Source: a bacterium
GTDB lineage: Bacteria; Vulcanimicrobiota; Xenobia; Xenobiales; JADMJV01
Assembly: GCA_030149525.1 (NCBI GenBank)
Contig: JASBRJ010000245.1
Location: 1-63,438, forward strand
Length of the DNA: 63,438 nucleotides
Direction of reading: 5' to 3'
The notes under the pieces: model-generated
The model's input: only the letters and a program-made list of their open reading frames with translations
What the model was told of the DNA's origin: nothing
The model's database searches: none
Shown: one piece after another, positions 45,201-52,151 of the stretch
Layout: every line of letters begins with the position of its first letter
Position numbering within the stretch: the first letter of the stretch is position 1
Made by a program: the position numbers and the translations under genes

Positions 45201-45881
45201 CTGGTGAAAGTGCGGTTCTATAGAGACTCGCTGTTTATGATGACCGATCGCGGGGTTGGTGCCGTTTTTGAACTCAGTACGCTGACAAACAAAGGGCAAA
45301 CCCGTCTTGGCACCACCCATCCCAACTCGGTGTTTCCATTTCTCAACAGTAAAGCCCTCAGCGTACTGGATGCAGAGACGGTCATTGTCGATCTCGTAAA
45401 AGACACGACCCGGCCCGGCTTTCCTGTTATCCTCGATCGATTTCCTGGTCGAGTAAGTTGCCTTGTGGGCTCCACCGAATGTGGTCTTGTTATGGCCGGA
45501 TTTGTCGACGGTTCCGTGGCCATCGCCGACTTAAGTAGCGGGAAAGCTTATTTCGAGGCACAATACGACACCGGTGCCGTCACCGGATTGAATTTCAACG
45601 AGGCCGCAGCCATGGGAGTCTCGGTAAGTGCCAAAGGTCGACTGACCATCTTCGACCTCAATAGCAAAGAGATTTTGCGCTCTTTCACCGCCCACCCTCA
45701 CCCTATCGAAGATCTCGCCATCACCGACAGCGGCCGCTACTTTACCACCCGAACCGTTAACGGCGAATTCCGGCTATGGGAAATCGCCTGGGCCTTGAGT
45801 CATCGACCGGGACCGATCAAAGTTAGTTGGATGCCCAAGAATCCTTTAGGAACTTTGGGTAAGCTGTTCGGTCGGGGCTAG
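42222..45881 (+). CDS. Ser/Thr protein kinase with TPR-like segment and long beta-propeller region
   Basis: 1219 residues from GTG 42222. ATG 42276 (MGLLPGDVIDGRFKIGHL) is a plausible shorter start with better match to kinase N-termini. The kinase domain (~30-310) has the glycine loop IGYGGQGVV, lysine in LALKLP, HRDIKPENLLI, DFGLV and a P-E-Q-W motif, all intact. Residues ~340-480 are helical and TPR-like (SLGMVDECRENLERGLLLQA, YQGEFDRALEFYRKARTSLP). The rest is WD40-like strands (HPIEDLAITDSGRYFTTR, FELWDPVELKLL, GEYHIWEVDENHR). There is no membrane segment, so it is probably a cytoplasmic sensor kinase. Confidence 0.88.
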   Translation: MTDAHKISRPESRRRSGIMGLLPGDVIDGRFKIGHLIGYGGQGVVLSVQHLGWARNLALKLPLPEAVNSPKKRERFLREAETWIRLGVHPHIVRCWFVRKVSGLPGLFLDLITGGSLEDKLNGGQLGPDLWVENLEALLQVAEGLAHSHKMGVIHRDIKPENLLITKEGEVRVTDFGLVKSTSRNILESQSSGVFEPLTESTKPGVTGAGEFLGTPRYGAPEQWNKSMQITTATDIYALGVIFFEMLCGRRPFDGPGEENMDPLQLIHRHLKDPVPDPRTFHPSVPEPLALLCLRCLSKDPSERPQDAIEMVDLLSEVHESVNGKRHLSPADVPGGDRADLMNNAGVSLYSLGMVDECRENLERGLLLQADHPQCLYNLIQLDRREGKMGSVESLQRLRRANAEYPLALLCIEEGHAHLATEILKSIPLYKKDGLVYRTEGDALMYQGEFDRALEFYRKARTSLPNDSETAVRIQLATEKSRSLDGTFYFPSPVSSYRNKIPSKKVRLLLSNDGKSLFSVTATEVVNIDISGSGLVKLEARPEDASPVFAAWLGEDRLVLQDRTGFELWDPVELKLLQRQAAKMLTATESLSHMVFFKGQNIYVLDRLQRTNSPLKFPPNSGALYKAKASFTCDQSGLYFITVNGRIGQVDPQFRVVPLDWPTKLEEIESLRLFHIHQSGLLVTTTSDAMVCAYDLTQEKILFRQKLPFSPTSLHINASGQSIVVSSPRLFGVLNLKGEVVHRGKGACAVDARLEFVLGWAGGCLTLYALNPFRKIRAWTEKIDPPYTVTFSQDGRRAVTLAASGEYHIWEVDENHRVYERELLLTPGESYQQLIESYEAYKRAYTDAVNQHKAGDSFMAYTSLKLARSAPGFVQDEDALQFQWQLARSLERGGIDALWERAFLNNVTASSLSRDGKNIGIARDNLCISYGFDGSSLNVKFHVKSRERILGCHYYARSNKEDAFYIVDQQGRISVFDARVGIAVTNLETGLKPLVKVRFYRDSLFMMTDRGVGAVFELSTLTNKGQTRLGTTHPNSVFPFLNSKALSVLDAETVIVDLVKDTTRPGFPVILDRFPGRVSCLVGSTECGLVMAGFVDGSVAIADLSSGKAYFEAQYDTGAVTGLNFNEAAAMGVSVSAKGRLTIFDLNSKEILRSFTAHPHPIEDLAITDSGRYFTTRTVNGEFRLWEIAWALSHRPGPIKVSWMPKNPLGTLGKLFGRG

Positions 45882-46029
45882 GCCGATTGCTGTTCAAGAG
45901 GACCGATTCTTGTCTGGAAGGCTCGTTCGGCAACCAGCCCAATCCGTTAGACAATAAACAATTGGCCCATCCGTAACAATTTGGCAACGGACAAGACCCG
46001 TTGCCGCGGGATAAGCATAGGGAACACTC

Positions 46030-46296
46030 ATGCTGATACCCCAGGAATGCCATAAGCCCGCCTTTCAAATCGACGGTCCCATCCTTCAGACCGCCTATCT
46101 GGCCGTTCCCCAAAGAGTCGTAGCCGCCAACAAAAGCCATGGCACACGACAGCATGAGGAAAAGAAACACAAGCGCAAGCGAACATTCCGCCTCTGCCTC
46201 GACGACGAATCGGACATCTCCGAAGACGCCTGGGAAGAAGATGACTTCAGCGAAGGTTTTTGTGGGCTTCTGGCTGGGTTGAGTGAGGCGTATTAA
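46030..46296 (+). CDS. Small acidic-tailed protein, 88 aa
   Basis: ATG 46030 after AGGGA. Basic middle (HEEKKHKRKRTFRL) and strongly acidic end (LDDESDISEDAWEEDDFSEG). Soluble, not recognised. Part of its coding region is repeated just downstream as a decayed copy, which marks local duplication. It marks the left edge of the accessory island. Confidence 0.45.
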   Translation: MLIPQECHKPAFQIDGPILQTAYLAVPQRVVAANKSHGTRQHEEKKHKRKRTFRLCLDDESDISEDAWEEDDFSEGFCGLLAGLSEAY

Positions 46297-46403
46297 AGGT
46301 CTCGCGTCTGCCGGGACGACGAATCGGGATATTCCGAAGACGCCCGGTAAGTGGATGAGTTCAGCGAGGGTTTTTGTGGTCTTCCGACCGGCTTGAATGG
46401 AGA
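46201..46403 (+). repeat. Imperfect tandem duplication of the acidic small-gene end
   Basis: About 90 bases starting GACGACGAATCGG at 46201 recur at 46315 (offset 114) with many changes. The second copy encodes RDDESGYSEDAR and then a stop, followed by VDEFSEGFCGL in the same frame, so it is a decayed pseudo-copy of the acidic tail coding sequence. Confidence 0.7.
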
Positions 46404-46579
46404 CCCGTTAGAAGGCTCACTCCTGCGATTTTCAGGCTGAATTTTCTCCCAAAAAGCTCCAAATCAAGGCTGCTTTTGCGAGGTCTGAACGGGGCTCTGT
46501 CGAAGGTATTATAGTTAATCGAAATGGCTTTATGAAGCCGTTCTTCCGCTGTACAAAACCTTCTCCAAAGGAGCCAAAG

Positions 46580-48274
46580 ATGAGCCTGCGACCCTTATCC
46601 ATAGACCCTAAAAGATTCCGACTTGCCGAGCTGATTTCCATGGGTGAGCGAGTGCGTCACAACCTGGCTTTGCGAGCAGTCGGTACGTTGACTTCCAGTC
46701 GTCTTACCCTTGGTCGTTGCTTGCTGGCGATTCAGGAGACGGGAGACTTCAAAAAGCATGGCTGTTCGTGTTCTACTCATTATGCCGTCGCCAAGCTGGG
46801 AATGGAGAAGCGGGAGGCCAACGAGTTCAAGCGGGTCGCTCGAGCGTTGACACTCTTACCGGAATTGTCCTTAGCGGCAGAAGAGGGACGGATTGCCTGG
46901 GGGAAGCTGAGAGAAATTGTTCGGGTTGCCGCTGAGAAAACCGAGCAGTATTGGTTGCAGCTTGCGGGACGGTACAATGATAAGCAGATTCAGGCGTTGG
47001 TGAGTAAGACTCCACGTGGAGCCGTGCCTGGTGAAGTTGATCTGGAGGAGACCGCCTATCGGTCCTACTTTCAATGCCCCTTCGACCCGGAAACAAGTGT
47101 TCTTTACGATGCCGCCAAGCGCGCGTTCTCTTTGAAACAGAATAAAGCCATGACTCATGCAGAGTTCATGAAAGAACTTCTCACATCGTATCAGGCCAAT
47201 GAGCCGCTCGACGAAGATTCTAAGGCCAAGGTTCTTGAGGAGGCTGATAAGGATCTCCAGGCGGAGCGGGCTCGATTGATTCCTGTGGTGGCCGAAGCGC
47301 GGGAGACTGCGGTGGAGATGGGTCTTATTGAGGCTGACGATGATGTGCCTGAGTGCTTTGATTTGGACCCGCACCGGGTTCAGTCGGGACATCCTGGTGA
47401 AATCTTGGCCGAGGCCTCGGGAGCAGACTTCAATGAAGGGCCCATCGCTCAAATGGACCCGCACCGGGTCGAGTCTGAATATTCTGCGAAGCTTCTGGCC
47501 GAGACCCTCGGTGCTGTTTCCTTCGATGAACAGCTCATCGCTCGAATGAACGCGGACCGGGTTCAAGGCGAACGCCCGGCCCAATTGGTTGGCGACGCCT
47601 ATGGGTCCGCGTCAACCAAGGAAGAATTGTCCTTTCAGGTGGACCCGCACCGGGTTCAAATCGCACATACGGCCAATACACCAAATAATGGCCTGGGCAC
47701 CGCCTTCAACGAAAGGCTCTTTTCGCAAATGGACCCCTTACAGATCGAATCCAACCGCGCAGCCGAACTACTGGCCGACGCCCTCGGTATAGCCTCCATC
47801 GACGAAGAACTTCTAGCCCAACTGGACCCGGTGTGGGTCAGGATTGATCCTATCAAAAACCCGTGGGCGAGTACCCGAGTCCGCTTCACCATCAACGCTC
47901 GAAGTACCACCAAGGCCCAATCAAGAGAAATCTTACGCCGCGACTGCTGGTGCTGTAGCACCCCGGGATGCCCAAATCGAATTTGGCTCCACATCCATCA
48001 CCTGGAAAGCTATTCCAAAGGCGGAAAAACCGAGCCCGAAAACCTCATAGGCCTCTGCTCCGCCTGCCACAAAAACACCCACGACGGACTCCTTAAAATC
48101 GAACGCCAATCCGATGGCCGATTACTCTTCTTCGACCAGTTCGGGAACCGCTTGGACCGCCAGGTTGACCTGCACATCGCTGAGTGGCTGGATTACGAAA
48201 TAGGGTGGACCGGCGGAGAAACGAACTCGTACAAGGCCAGATGTGGCATCGACTGGGCGGTGTTTGCGTCGTAG
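46580..48274 (+). CDS. HNH endonuclease with DUF222-like N-terminus and 30/31-residue repeats
   Basis: 564 residues from ATG 46580, after AAAGGAG. The first ~230 residues are helical and DUF222-like, the usual partner of C-terminal HNH domains. The C-terminal HNH nuclease (~440-510) shows CWCCSTPGCP, the double His of LHIHHLESYSKGG, EPENLIGLCSACH and KNTHDG, with zinc Cys pairs and catalytic His. Between them lie five to six 30-31-residue repeats starting [LMV]-D-P-H-R-V. Related DUF222-HNH proteins are frequent in mobile or poorly understood contexts. Here it lies in the accessory island. Nuclease activity is likely; target unknown. Confidence 0.85.
   Translation: MSLRPLSIDPKRFRLAELISMGERVRHNLALRAVGTLTSSRLTLGRCLLAIQETGDFKKHGCSCSTHYAVAKLGMEKREANEFKRVARALTLLPELSLAAEEGRIAWGKLREIVRVAAEKTEQYWLQLAGRYNDKQIQALVSKTPRGAVPGEVDLEETAYRSYFQCPFDPETSVLYDAAKRAFSLKQNKAMTHAEFMKELLTSYQANEPLDEDSKAKVLEEADKDLQAERARLIPVVAEARETAVEMGLIEADDDVPECFDLDPHRVQSGHPGEILAEASGADFNEGPIAQMDPHRVESEYSAKLLAETLGAVSFDEQLIARMNADRVQGERPAQLVGDAYGSASTKEELSFQVDPHRVQIAHTANTPNNGLGTAFNERLFSQMDPLQIESNRAAELLADALGIASIDEELLAQLDPVWVRIDPIKNPWASTRVRFTINARSTTKAQSREILRRDCWCCSTPGCPNRIWLHIHHLESYSKGGKTEPENLIGLCSACHKNTHDGLLKIERQSDGRLLFFDQFGNRLDRQVDLHIAEWLDYEIGWTGGETNSYKARCGIDWAVFAS
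47363..47850 (+). repeat. Tandem 90/93-bp repeats inside the HNH gene
   Basis: Unit starts at 47363, 47453, 47546, 47639, 47729 and 47822 (partial), i.e. 90 or 93 bases apart. Each starts with a D-P-H-R-V or related motif and carries a G-x-x-x-x-x-E-x-L-like end. Copies differ in many positions, so the repeat array is old or selected for variation. Confidence 0.85.
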
Positions 48275-48350
48275 CTATAAACTTCGTAGCAAGAACAACG
48301 CACTGAGCATAGGGAAGACTACATCTACGACGCGTTGAAGAACCAGAAAC

Positions 48351-49100
48351 ATGCCGGCTTGCGCAAAACTCACCAAAAATGGCCCGATTGACTATCAATA
48401 TGATTATCGAAGTGGCTCAAACCGAAAAGCCCGTCCTGCCGCGTTTTCGGTGTTGGCAGGTGGGAGAAAACCGTCTTGTTTTCGGGGATTTGGGGTTGTG
48501 AAGCGTTGGTTATACGGTGCTAATAATCCGACAACTTTTGTGGACTTCACCGGCCTCAATCCCAACTTTGTTCCTACGGTTAAAATCAACGTTGATGTTC
48601 AGCCAAGTCGACAAATCCGAGGCCTTGAGGTGAAAGTCACACTGAGTTCCCTGAACCAATCGGTTACAGAAGGTGTTCTAACTACTCAGATAATTGGCGG
48701 GCATATCCCACTCCGTCGCACTCGAGGCGGCAATATGGTACCCAATTTTGACAAAGCTATAGCGAACGAGCTATTGAATTTCCAACCACAAAGGGATAGC
48801 AGCAGCAAGTTTTCTACAAAATCCGTGATTCAATCGCAGCAGCACTGTGACCTCAATATTTCCGAGAATCAGGTCTTCCGGTTTATCGTGCCTCAAAATC
48901 AGATACTTAACAGCGACGGAAGTCTCAAACATGACCATATCAACATCTTCCTTAACGTGAGCGGAGCCTCGGCAACACCTCACCAAGGGGCTGGGCCGGT
49001 AGTTCCTTCTACGAATTCACTTGTCTCAGGAGGATTTAACTGGGTTGTTGAACTTGATTCGGGTGGGGCAACGAACTTTCAAAGAAGTGGAGAGATTTGA
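48351..49100 (+). CDS. Rhs-type C-terminal tip remnant (possible polymorphic toxin)
   Basis: 249 residues. Near the N-terminus YQYDYRSGSN and WLYGANNPTTFVDFTGLN match the end of the Rhs repeat-associated core (usually YxYGxNNPxxxxDPxGL). Only this last scrap of an Rhs core remains; the long YD-repeat region is missing. The following ~180 residues form an unknown beta-rich tip (VKINVDVQPSRQIRGLEVKV, NQVFRFIVPQNQILNSDG). In intact Rhs proteins that position holds the toxin. The start is uncertain and translation may be dead. The next gene overlaps and could be the immunity protein. Confidence 0.55.
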   Translation: MPACAKLTKNGPIDYQYDYRSGSNRKARPAAFSVLAGGRKPSCFRGFGVVKRWLYGANNPTTFVDFTGLNPNFVPTVKINVDVQPSRQIRGLEVKVTLSSLNQSVTEGVLTTQIIGGHIPLRRTRGGNMVPNFDKAIANELLNFQPQRDSSSKFSTKSVIQSQQHCDLNISENQVFRFIVPQNQILNSDGSLKHDHINIFLNVSGASATPHQGAGPVVPSTNSLVSGGFNWVVELDSGGATNFQRSGEI

Positions 49101-49540
49101 TGGGAAGAGAATGGAGTAGAGGCGACTACTACAGGAGCATCCTGCCTACAGACACTCCGCTCTCGAAGGATGGTATGCCTCTGTATCCAGATCCAGCTCT
49201 TTATCCACCTGAGGTACTAAAAGACTTCGGTGACTGGGCAGAGCTTTTCCATCGAGACGGAGTTCTCGCAGTCCGGAGAGTCCGACCTACTGAGAGTCGA
49301 CTTACGGAAGCATTCACTCTGAGGCGCAGTGAACGACGAGCCAACGTATTAGAGAAACTGGGTCAACCAAAACTCGAAAGATGGGATTTTGAGGATGTCT
49401 TTTTCGACAGATACTCAGAGCAAGTTTCATTAGCCTACTCAAAAAATACCAACCTTCTTGAGTTTATCTCCACGATTGAAGAAGGAGCAAAGAAGAATAT
49501 TAACTGGGATTTTGTCTTCCTAGCCGGGCGTACTGAATAG
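49100..49540 (+). CDS. Hypothetical protein, 146 aa, candidate immunity/partner of the Rhs tip
   Basis: ATG 49100 overlaps the preceding stop and follows GGAGAG. The protein is soluble and mixed charged (GREWSRGDYYRSILPTDTPL, RLTEAFTLRRSERRANVLEK, WDFEDVFFDRYSEQVSLAYS) and not recognised. Overlapping position behind an Rhs tip is the usual place of immunity genes, which is the only basis for the suggestion. Base composition appears lower in GC than the core genes. Confidence 0.5.
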   Translation: MGREWSRGDYYRSILPTDTPLSKDGMPLYPDPALYPPEVLKDFGDWAELFHRDGVLAVRRVRPTESRLTEAFTLRRSERRANVLEKLGQPKLERWDFEDVFFDRYSEQVSLAYSKNTNLLEFISTIEEGAKKNINWDFVFLAGRTE

Positions 49541-49576
49541 AGAATCTACAGTCCCCTCTCCCGTCTTAAGAGCGTC

Positions 49577-49614
49577 TCTTGGCTCGTCCTTTCGAACGAA
49601 AGGACGAACCAAGA
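49577..49614. repeat. Long hairpin, 17 of 18 bp paired
   Basis: TCTTGG-C-TCGTCCTTTCG and CGAAAGGACGA-A-CCAAGA pair around a two-base centre. It can form a cruciform or mRNA hairpin. No T-run follows, so it is not a standard terminator. Confidence 0.75.
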
Positions 49615-49837
49615 CCCGCAACGCTTTTGCGGAGGCTGGGCGTGGATGAAGGGGTAGCGGCTCCAGGAAGTCGTTGCTCGTAACATCCACAAGGTGCAAA
49701 CGAGTAAGGTTGGTAACGGCGGTGAACTCGCGAGAGACGGTTGACAGCTCTGGGCCTTCGGCCATCAAACAGGTATGTTTTCCCTCCCCGAATTCACCTT
49801 AAGATACCGGGACTTCGTAACGCTCCGCTTTCAGAGT

Positions 49838-49879
49838 CCCGGCCTTAGGGCCGGGATTGCGGGGCCGGTGGCCCCGCAA
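49838..49879. repeat. Two adjacent GC-rich hairpins
   Basis: CCCGGCC-N4-GGCCGGG (49838-49855) and TTGCGGGGCC-N3-GGCCCCGCAA (49857-49879) follow each other. The flanks CTTCGTAACGCTCCGCTTT and AAACGGAGTGCTACCCGAAG can also pair imperfectly, giving a three-way junction. This could be a structured RNA or recombination site. Confidence 0.65.
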
Positions 49880-50012
49880 ACGGAGTGCTACCCGAAGGGT
49901 CTGGGGCTTGTCAGCCCCAAACCCCGCCTGCCGGTGTGAGCCGCTTCGCGTCTCCCACCGGTTCGACTCAACGGCTTAACAACAACTTTTGCAAACGCAG
50001 TGCTACCGAAGG
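49876..50012 (+). repeat. Direct repeat GCAAACGSAGTGCTACC(C)GAAGG, two copies
   Basis: Copy 1 starts at 49876 and copy 2 at 49991, 115 bases apart, differing at two positions. The region between contains further short hairpins (GGGGCTTGTCAGCCCC; GCCGGTG...CACCGGT). Confidence 0.7.
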
Positions 50013-50232
50013 TATCGATCTCGGTCAAACGACCCGAAAGAAGCTCGGTTTTCCGGGCTTCTTTCACTTCTTCATAAGCAAAATGATCTTGAGGCCGGTT
50101 CGTGGTGGGGAATCAGTTAGCCGCCGCCTTTGGCCAGAACATCATGCTGTCGCTCGCGATCCGGCCGACGGCACTCACCCATCTCGTTTGCACCAGCCTT
50201 CTTTCCACTGGTCTCGCCGGCACCCGCTCACT

Positions 50233-50277
50233 CCCTGGAGTGTTCGTTCTTTTCCGAAAAGAGCGAGCACTCCAGGG
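50233..50277. repeat. Long imperfect inverted repeat, ~22-bp arms
   Basis: CCCTGGAGTGTTCGTTCTTTTC pairs with GAAAAGAGCGAGCACTCCAGGG over a one-base centre with two mismatches. Outer ten bases are perfect. It may be an IS end or an extragenic palindrome. Confidence 0.75.
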
Positions 50278-50607
50278 CACCCAGGCCTCTCCCTCCGTCA
50301 GGCTATCAAGCAGCTTGATGATGCAGGCCTTCCCGGCGGAGCTGACCGGGCCGCTACGACCCCGAGAGCCTTCTCCGCCCATGCCCTGAAATCTAATCCT
50401 TCCAGGGGCCACCATCACGCCACATGAGCCGAACGTTCCGCCCTGGGGCAAATCCCCTCCGCAAGGTTTGTCCGAAAAGCATGATTTACCGAGAATCCCG
50501 CTTTCAAGGCTCACGGATCTCCACGGCCGAAGCGCCGCCTTCCCTAAGAGTCGTCCAGTGCCCGCCACACAGAGAGCCCCCAAAATGATGACAGGCAATG
50601 TAGCAGA

Positions 50608-50829
50608 ATGAGCGCCGGAGGCAAGGGGTATCGAGATGCAGCGGATCTAGATTTGCCGGCCACTCCCCACGCGCTCCGGCATTCCATGGCTACCGGCATG
50701 GTAGCGAACGGGGCGGTCATCACATCGGTCAAAGAGAACTTGGGGCATCGCCAGTTGTCGTCTACCCAAGTCTACACCCACGCTCATCTGGCTCAGTTGC
50801 AGCGGGATTCGGCGCGACTTGGGGACTGA
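50608..50829 (+). pseudogene. Tyrosine recombinase, C-terminal fragment
   Basis: 73 residues. TPHALRHSMATGMVANG carries the catalytic Arg and His of a phage-integrase/XerC-like active site (R-H), GHRQLSSTQVYTHAHL has the second His and the nucleophile Tyr. The N-terminal two thirds of a recombinase are absent, so it cannot act alone. It lies beside palindromic DNA and a toxin-antitoxin pair, as expected of a decayed mobile element. Confidence 0.75.
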
Positions 50830-50836
50830 GTCCTTT

Positions 50837-51139
50837 TTATTCAATCCTTAACTCGGGCAGCTTTTCGCGTCGCGCGTGAAAAATCTGAAGAATCCTGACC
50901 TCATCGCCGACGAGCTGGTAAATCATTCGATATTTCTTGTAGAGTCTTTGCCGGAGATCTTCACGATTGTGCTCAGGGCACTTCTGCCCGATCTCAGGGT
51001 TGTCAGGAATTGACTTGGCCATGTTGCGTAGTTTATCAGCGACATTCTTAGCTGCATCTTGATTGTCGAGCTTGACGTAGTGGTAGATGTCGGCCAAATC
51101 GGCCAGGGCTTCAGGTGACCAGACTACTCTTCGAGCCAT
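50837..51139 (-). CDS. ParE/RelE-family toxin
   Basis: 100 residues. The helix-strand pattern VVWSPEALADLADIYHYVKL, the basic end of REDLRQRLYKKYRMIYQLVG and ILQIFHARREKLP are typical of ParE-type toxins, which act on gyrase or mRNA. The antitoxin gene lies upstream and overlaps by 16 bases. The C-terminal Arg-x-x-Lys-Leu ending is conserved in the family. Which target it attacks is not visible. Confidence 0.88.
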   Translation of the reverse strand: MARRVVWSPEALADLADIYHYVKLDNQDAAKNVADKLRNMAKSIPDNPEIGQKCPEHNREDLRQRLYKKYRMIYQLVGDEVRILQIFHARREKLPELRIE

Positions 51140-51306
51140 CTATCCACGATCTTGTCTACCTTTTCTTGAGGGATGCCTTTGCCTGCTTCGATGGAGGCTA
51201 TAGCCTGGAGGTTCCGTTCTCGAATCTGGAGCGCTTCGATGATCTGAGAGACTGTTACATCTTCAGGAAGTTCCTGAATAACGCTGATAGCTTCGCTCTT
51301 GGTCAT
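51124..51306 (-). CDS. Antitoxin of the ParE-type pair, 60 aa
   Basis: 60 residues, MTKSEAISVIQELPEDVTVS, then IIEALQIRERNLQAIASIEA and ending KVDKIVDRWLEE. This is the small helical addiction-module component usually found before ParE-like toxins. It is predicted to bind and neutralise the toxin through its C-terminal helix and repress the operon. Upstream lies the scar of a second copy. Confidence 0.8.
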   Translation of the reverse strand: MTKSEAISVIQELPEDVTVSQIIEALQIRERNLQAIASIEAGKGIPQEKVDKIVDRWLEE

Positions 51307-51310
51307 AGCT

Positions 51311-51370
51311 TTACTCTTCCATCCATCCCTCGATAATATTCTCGATATCCGGAAGTTTGGTTTTCTTTAG
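51311..51370 (-). pseudogene. C-terminal scar of a second antitoxin
   Basis: Upstream of the antitoxin start the minus strand reads LKKTKLPDIENIIEGWMEE and a TAA. It aligns with the antitoxin end KVDKIVDRWLEE, four bases before the intact gene's start. The start of this copy is missing. The neighbourhood repeats TCGAGAATATT and CCACTAAAG, supporting duplication and decay. Confidence 0.55.
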
Positions 51371-51597
51371 CTTCTGAGGTTCCCACTAAAGAGTATTTTA
51401 GCCGGGAAGCCTTGATGTGTCGAGAATATTAAGGCTCATCGCTCTAAATTCTCTCCACAAATTCCACTAAAGTTCAGCCTCGCCTGTGCTTCACCCCGAA
51501 TCCCCCAGGGGCCCCCAAGGGAAATCCCCCGGAGCCAACAGCAAGAATATCAGTTGCGGCAAATGTCTTTTCAGAGGCCGCTGAGAACCAAGCTTTC

Positions 51598-52083
51598 ATG
51601 AAAACAACTATCAAGTCTCTCCTTCTGCTCTTGCTCCTCGTTAGCCCATCTCTTGCCGACCGCTCAACGCCCGACGGCGCAGTAAACGAGTTCTATCAAT
51701 GGTACCAACAATCGTCGTTTGAATACCGTAAGAAGTTCACCGAAGCAGCTCCCTACTTCACCGAAGAACTCTACGGTTTGCTGAGAGACGGCTTCGGGCA
51801 ATCACCGGAATCAGATTTCTGGGTCGATTTTGACCCGTTCGTCAACGCCCAGATGAACGCCCAGGCTATCTCGGTGGGCAAGCCTTCGAGCAAGGGCCCG
51901 AGTGTTGCCGTCGTGCCTGTAACACCCACCTACGGTCGAGGCGGCGCCTCGAATTATGAGGGTGATCCTATCAAGGTCTGGGTCAAACAAGTTGGAGGCG
52001 AGTGGAAGATCGCCAACCTGGTCTATACCGGAGACTTCCCCTTTGAACTCAAGAAATACCTTAAGGAAGGTTTGGGGCGGTAG
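51598..52083 (+). CDS. Exported DUF3828-like protein, 161 aa
   Basis: ATG 51598. Signal peptide TIKSLLLLLLLVSPSLA ends at residue ~20. The mature part has TPDGAVNEFYQWYQQSSFEY, PYFTEELYGLLRDGFGQ and a C-terminal VKQVGGEWKIANLVYTGDFP. That pattern fits small exported domains of the DUF3828 kind (NTF2-like fold), which have unknown roles. Start supported by the hydrophobic leader; the ribosome site is weak. The start of the next gene is 68 bases away. Confidence 0.68.
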   Translation: MKTTIKSLLLLLLLVSPSLADRSTPDGAVNEFYQWYQQSSFEYRKKFTEAAPYFTEELYGLLRDGFGQSPESDFWVDFDPFVNAQMNAQAISVGKPSSKGPSVAVVPVTPTYGRGGASNYEGDPIKVWVKQVGGEWKIANLVYTGDFPFELKKYLKEGLGR

Positions 52084-52151
52084 GCGAGAGCCGGAACCTT
52101 TACTACCCAAAAGTTTGCAGGAAGCAGCCCCCTCCGGAAAAATCAGCCTTC

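Larger units (their letters stand above)
49541..50607. other. Palindrome-rich noncoding kilobase in the accessory island
   Basis: No convincing gene. Several frames of 80-180 codons exist but show no protein-like character or ribosome site. Instead there are at least four strong inverted repeats and one direct repeat (listed separately). A minus-strand stretch translating as FTAVTNLTRLHLVDVTSNDF looks like a leucine-rich-repeat scrap, so the region probably holds decayed genes. Confidence 0.6.

Noticed and set aside
49838-50012. Integron attC-like sites
   Set aside because: Hairpins and direct repeats are suggestive, but consistent attC core sites and cassette genes were not found, and the recombinase stub lacks the integron-specific part.
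49885-50427. 180-codon plus-strand frame in the palindrome region
   Set aside because: Composition is rich in Pro, Arg, His and Ser with no domain or ribosome site, and it crosses inverted repeats.
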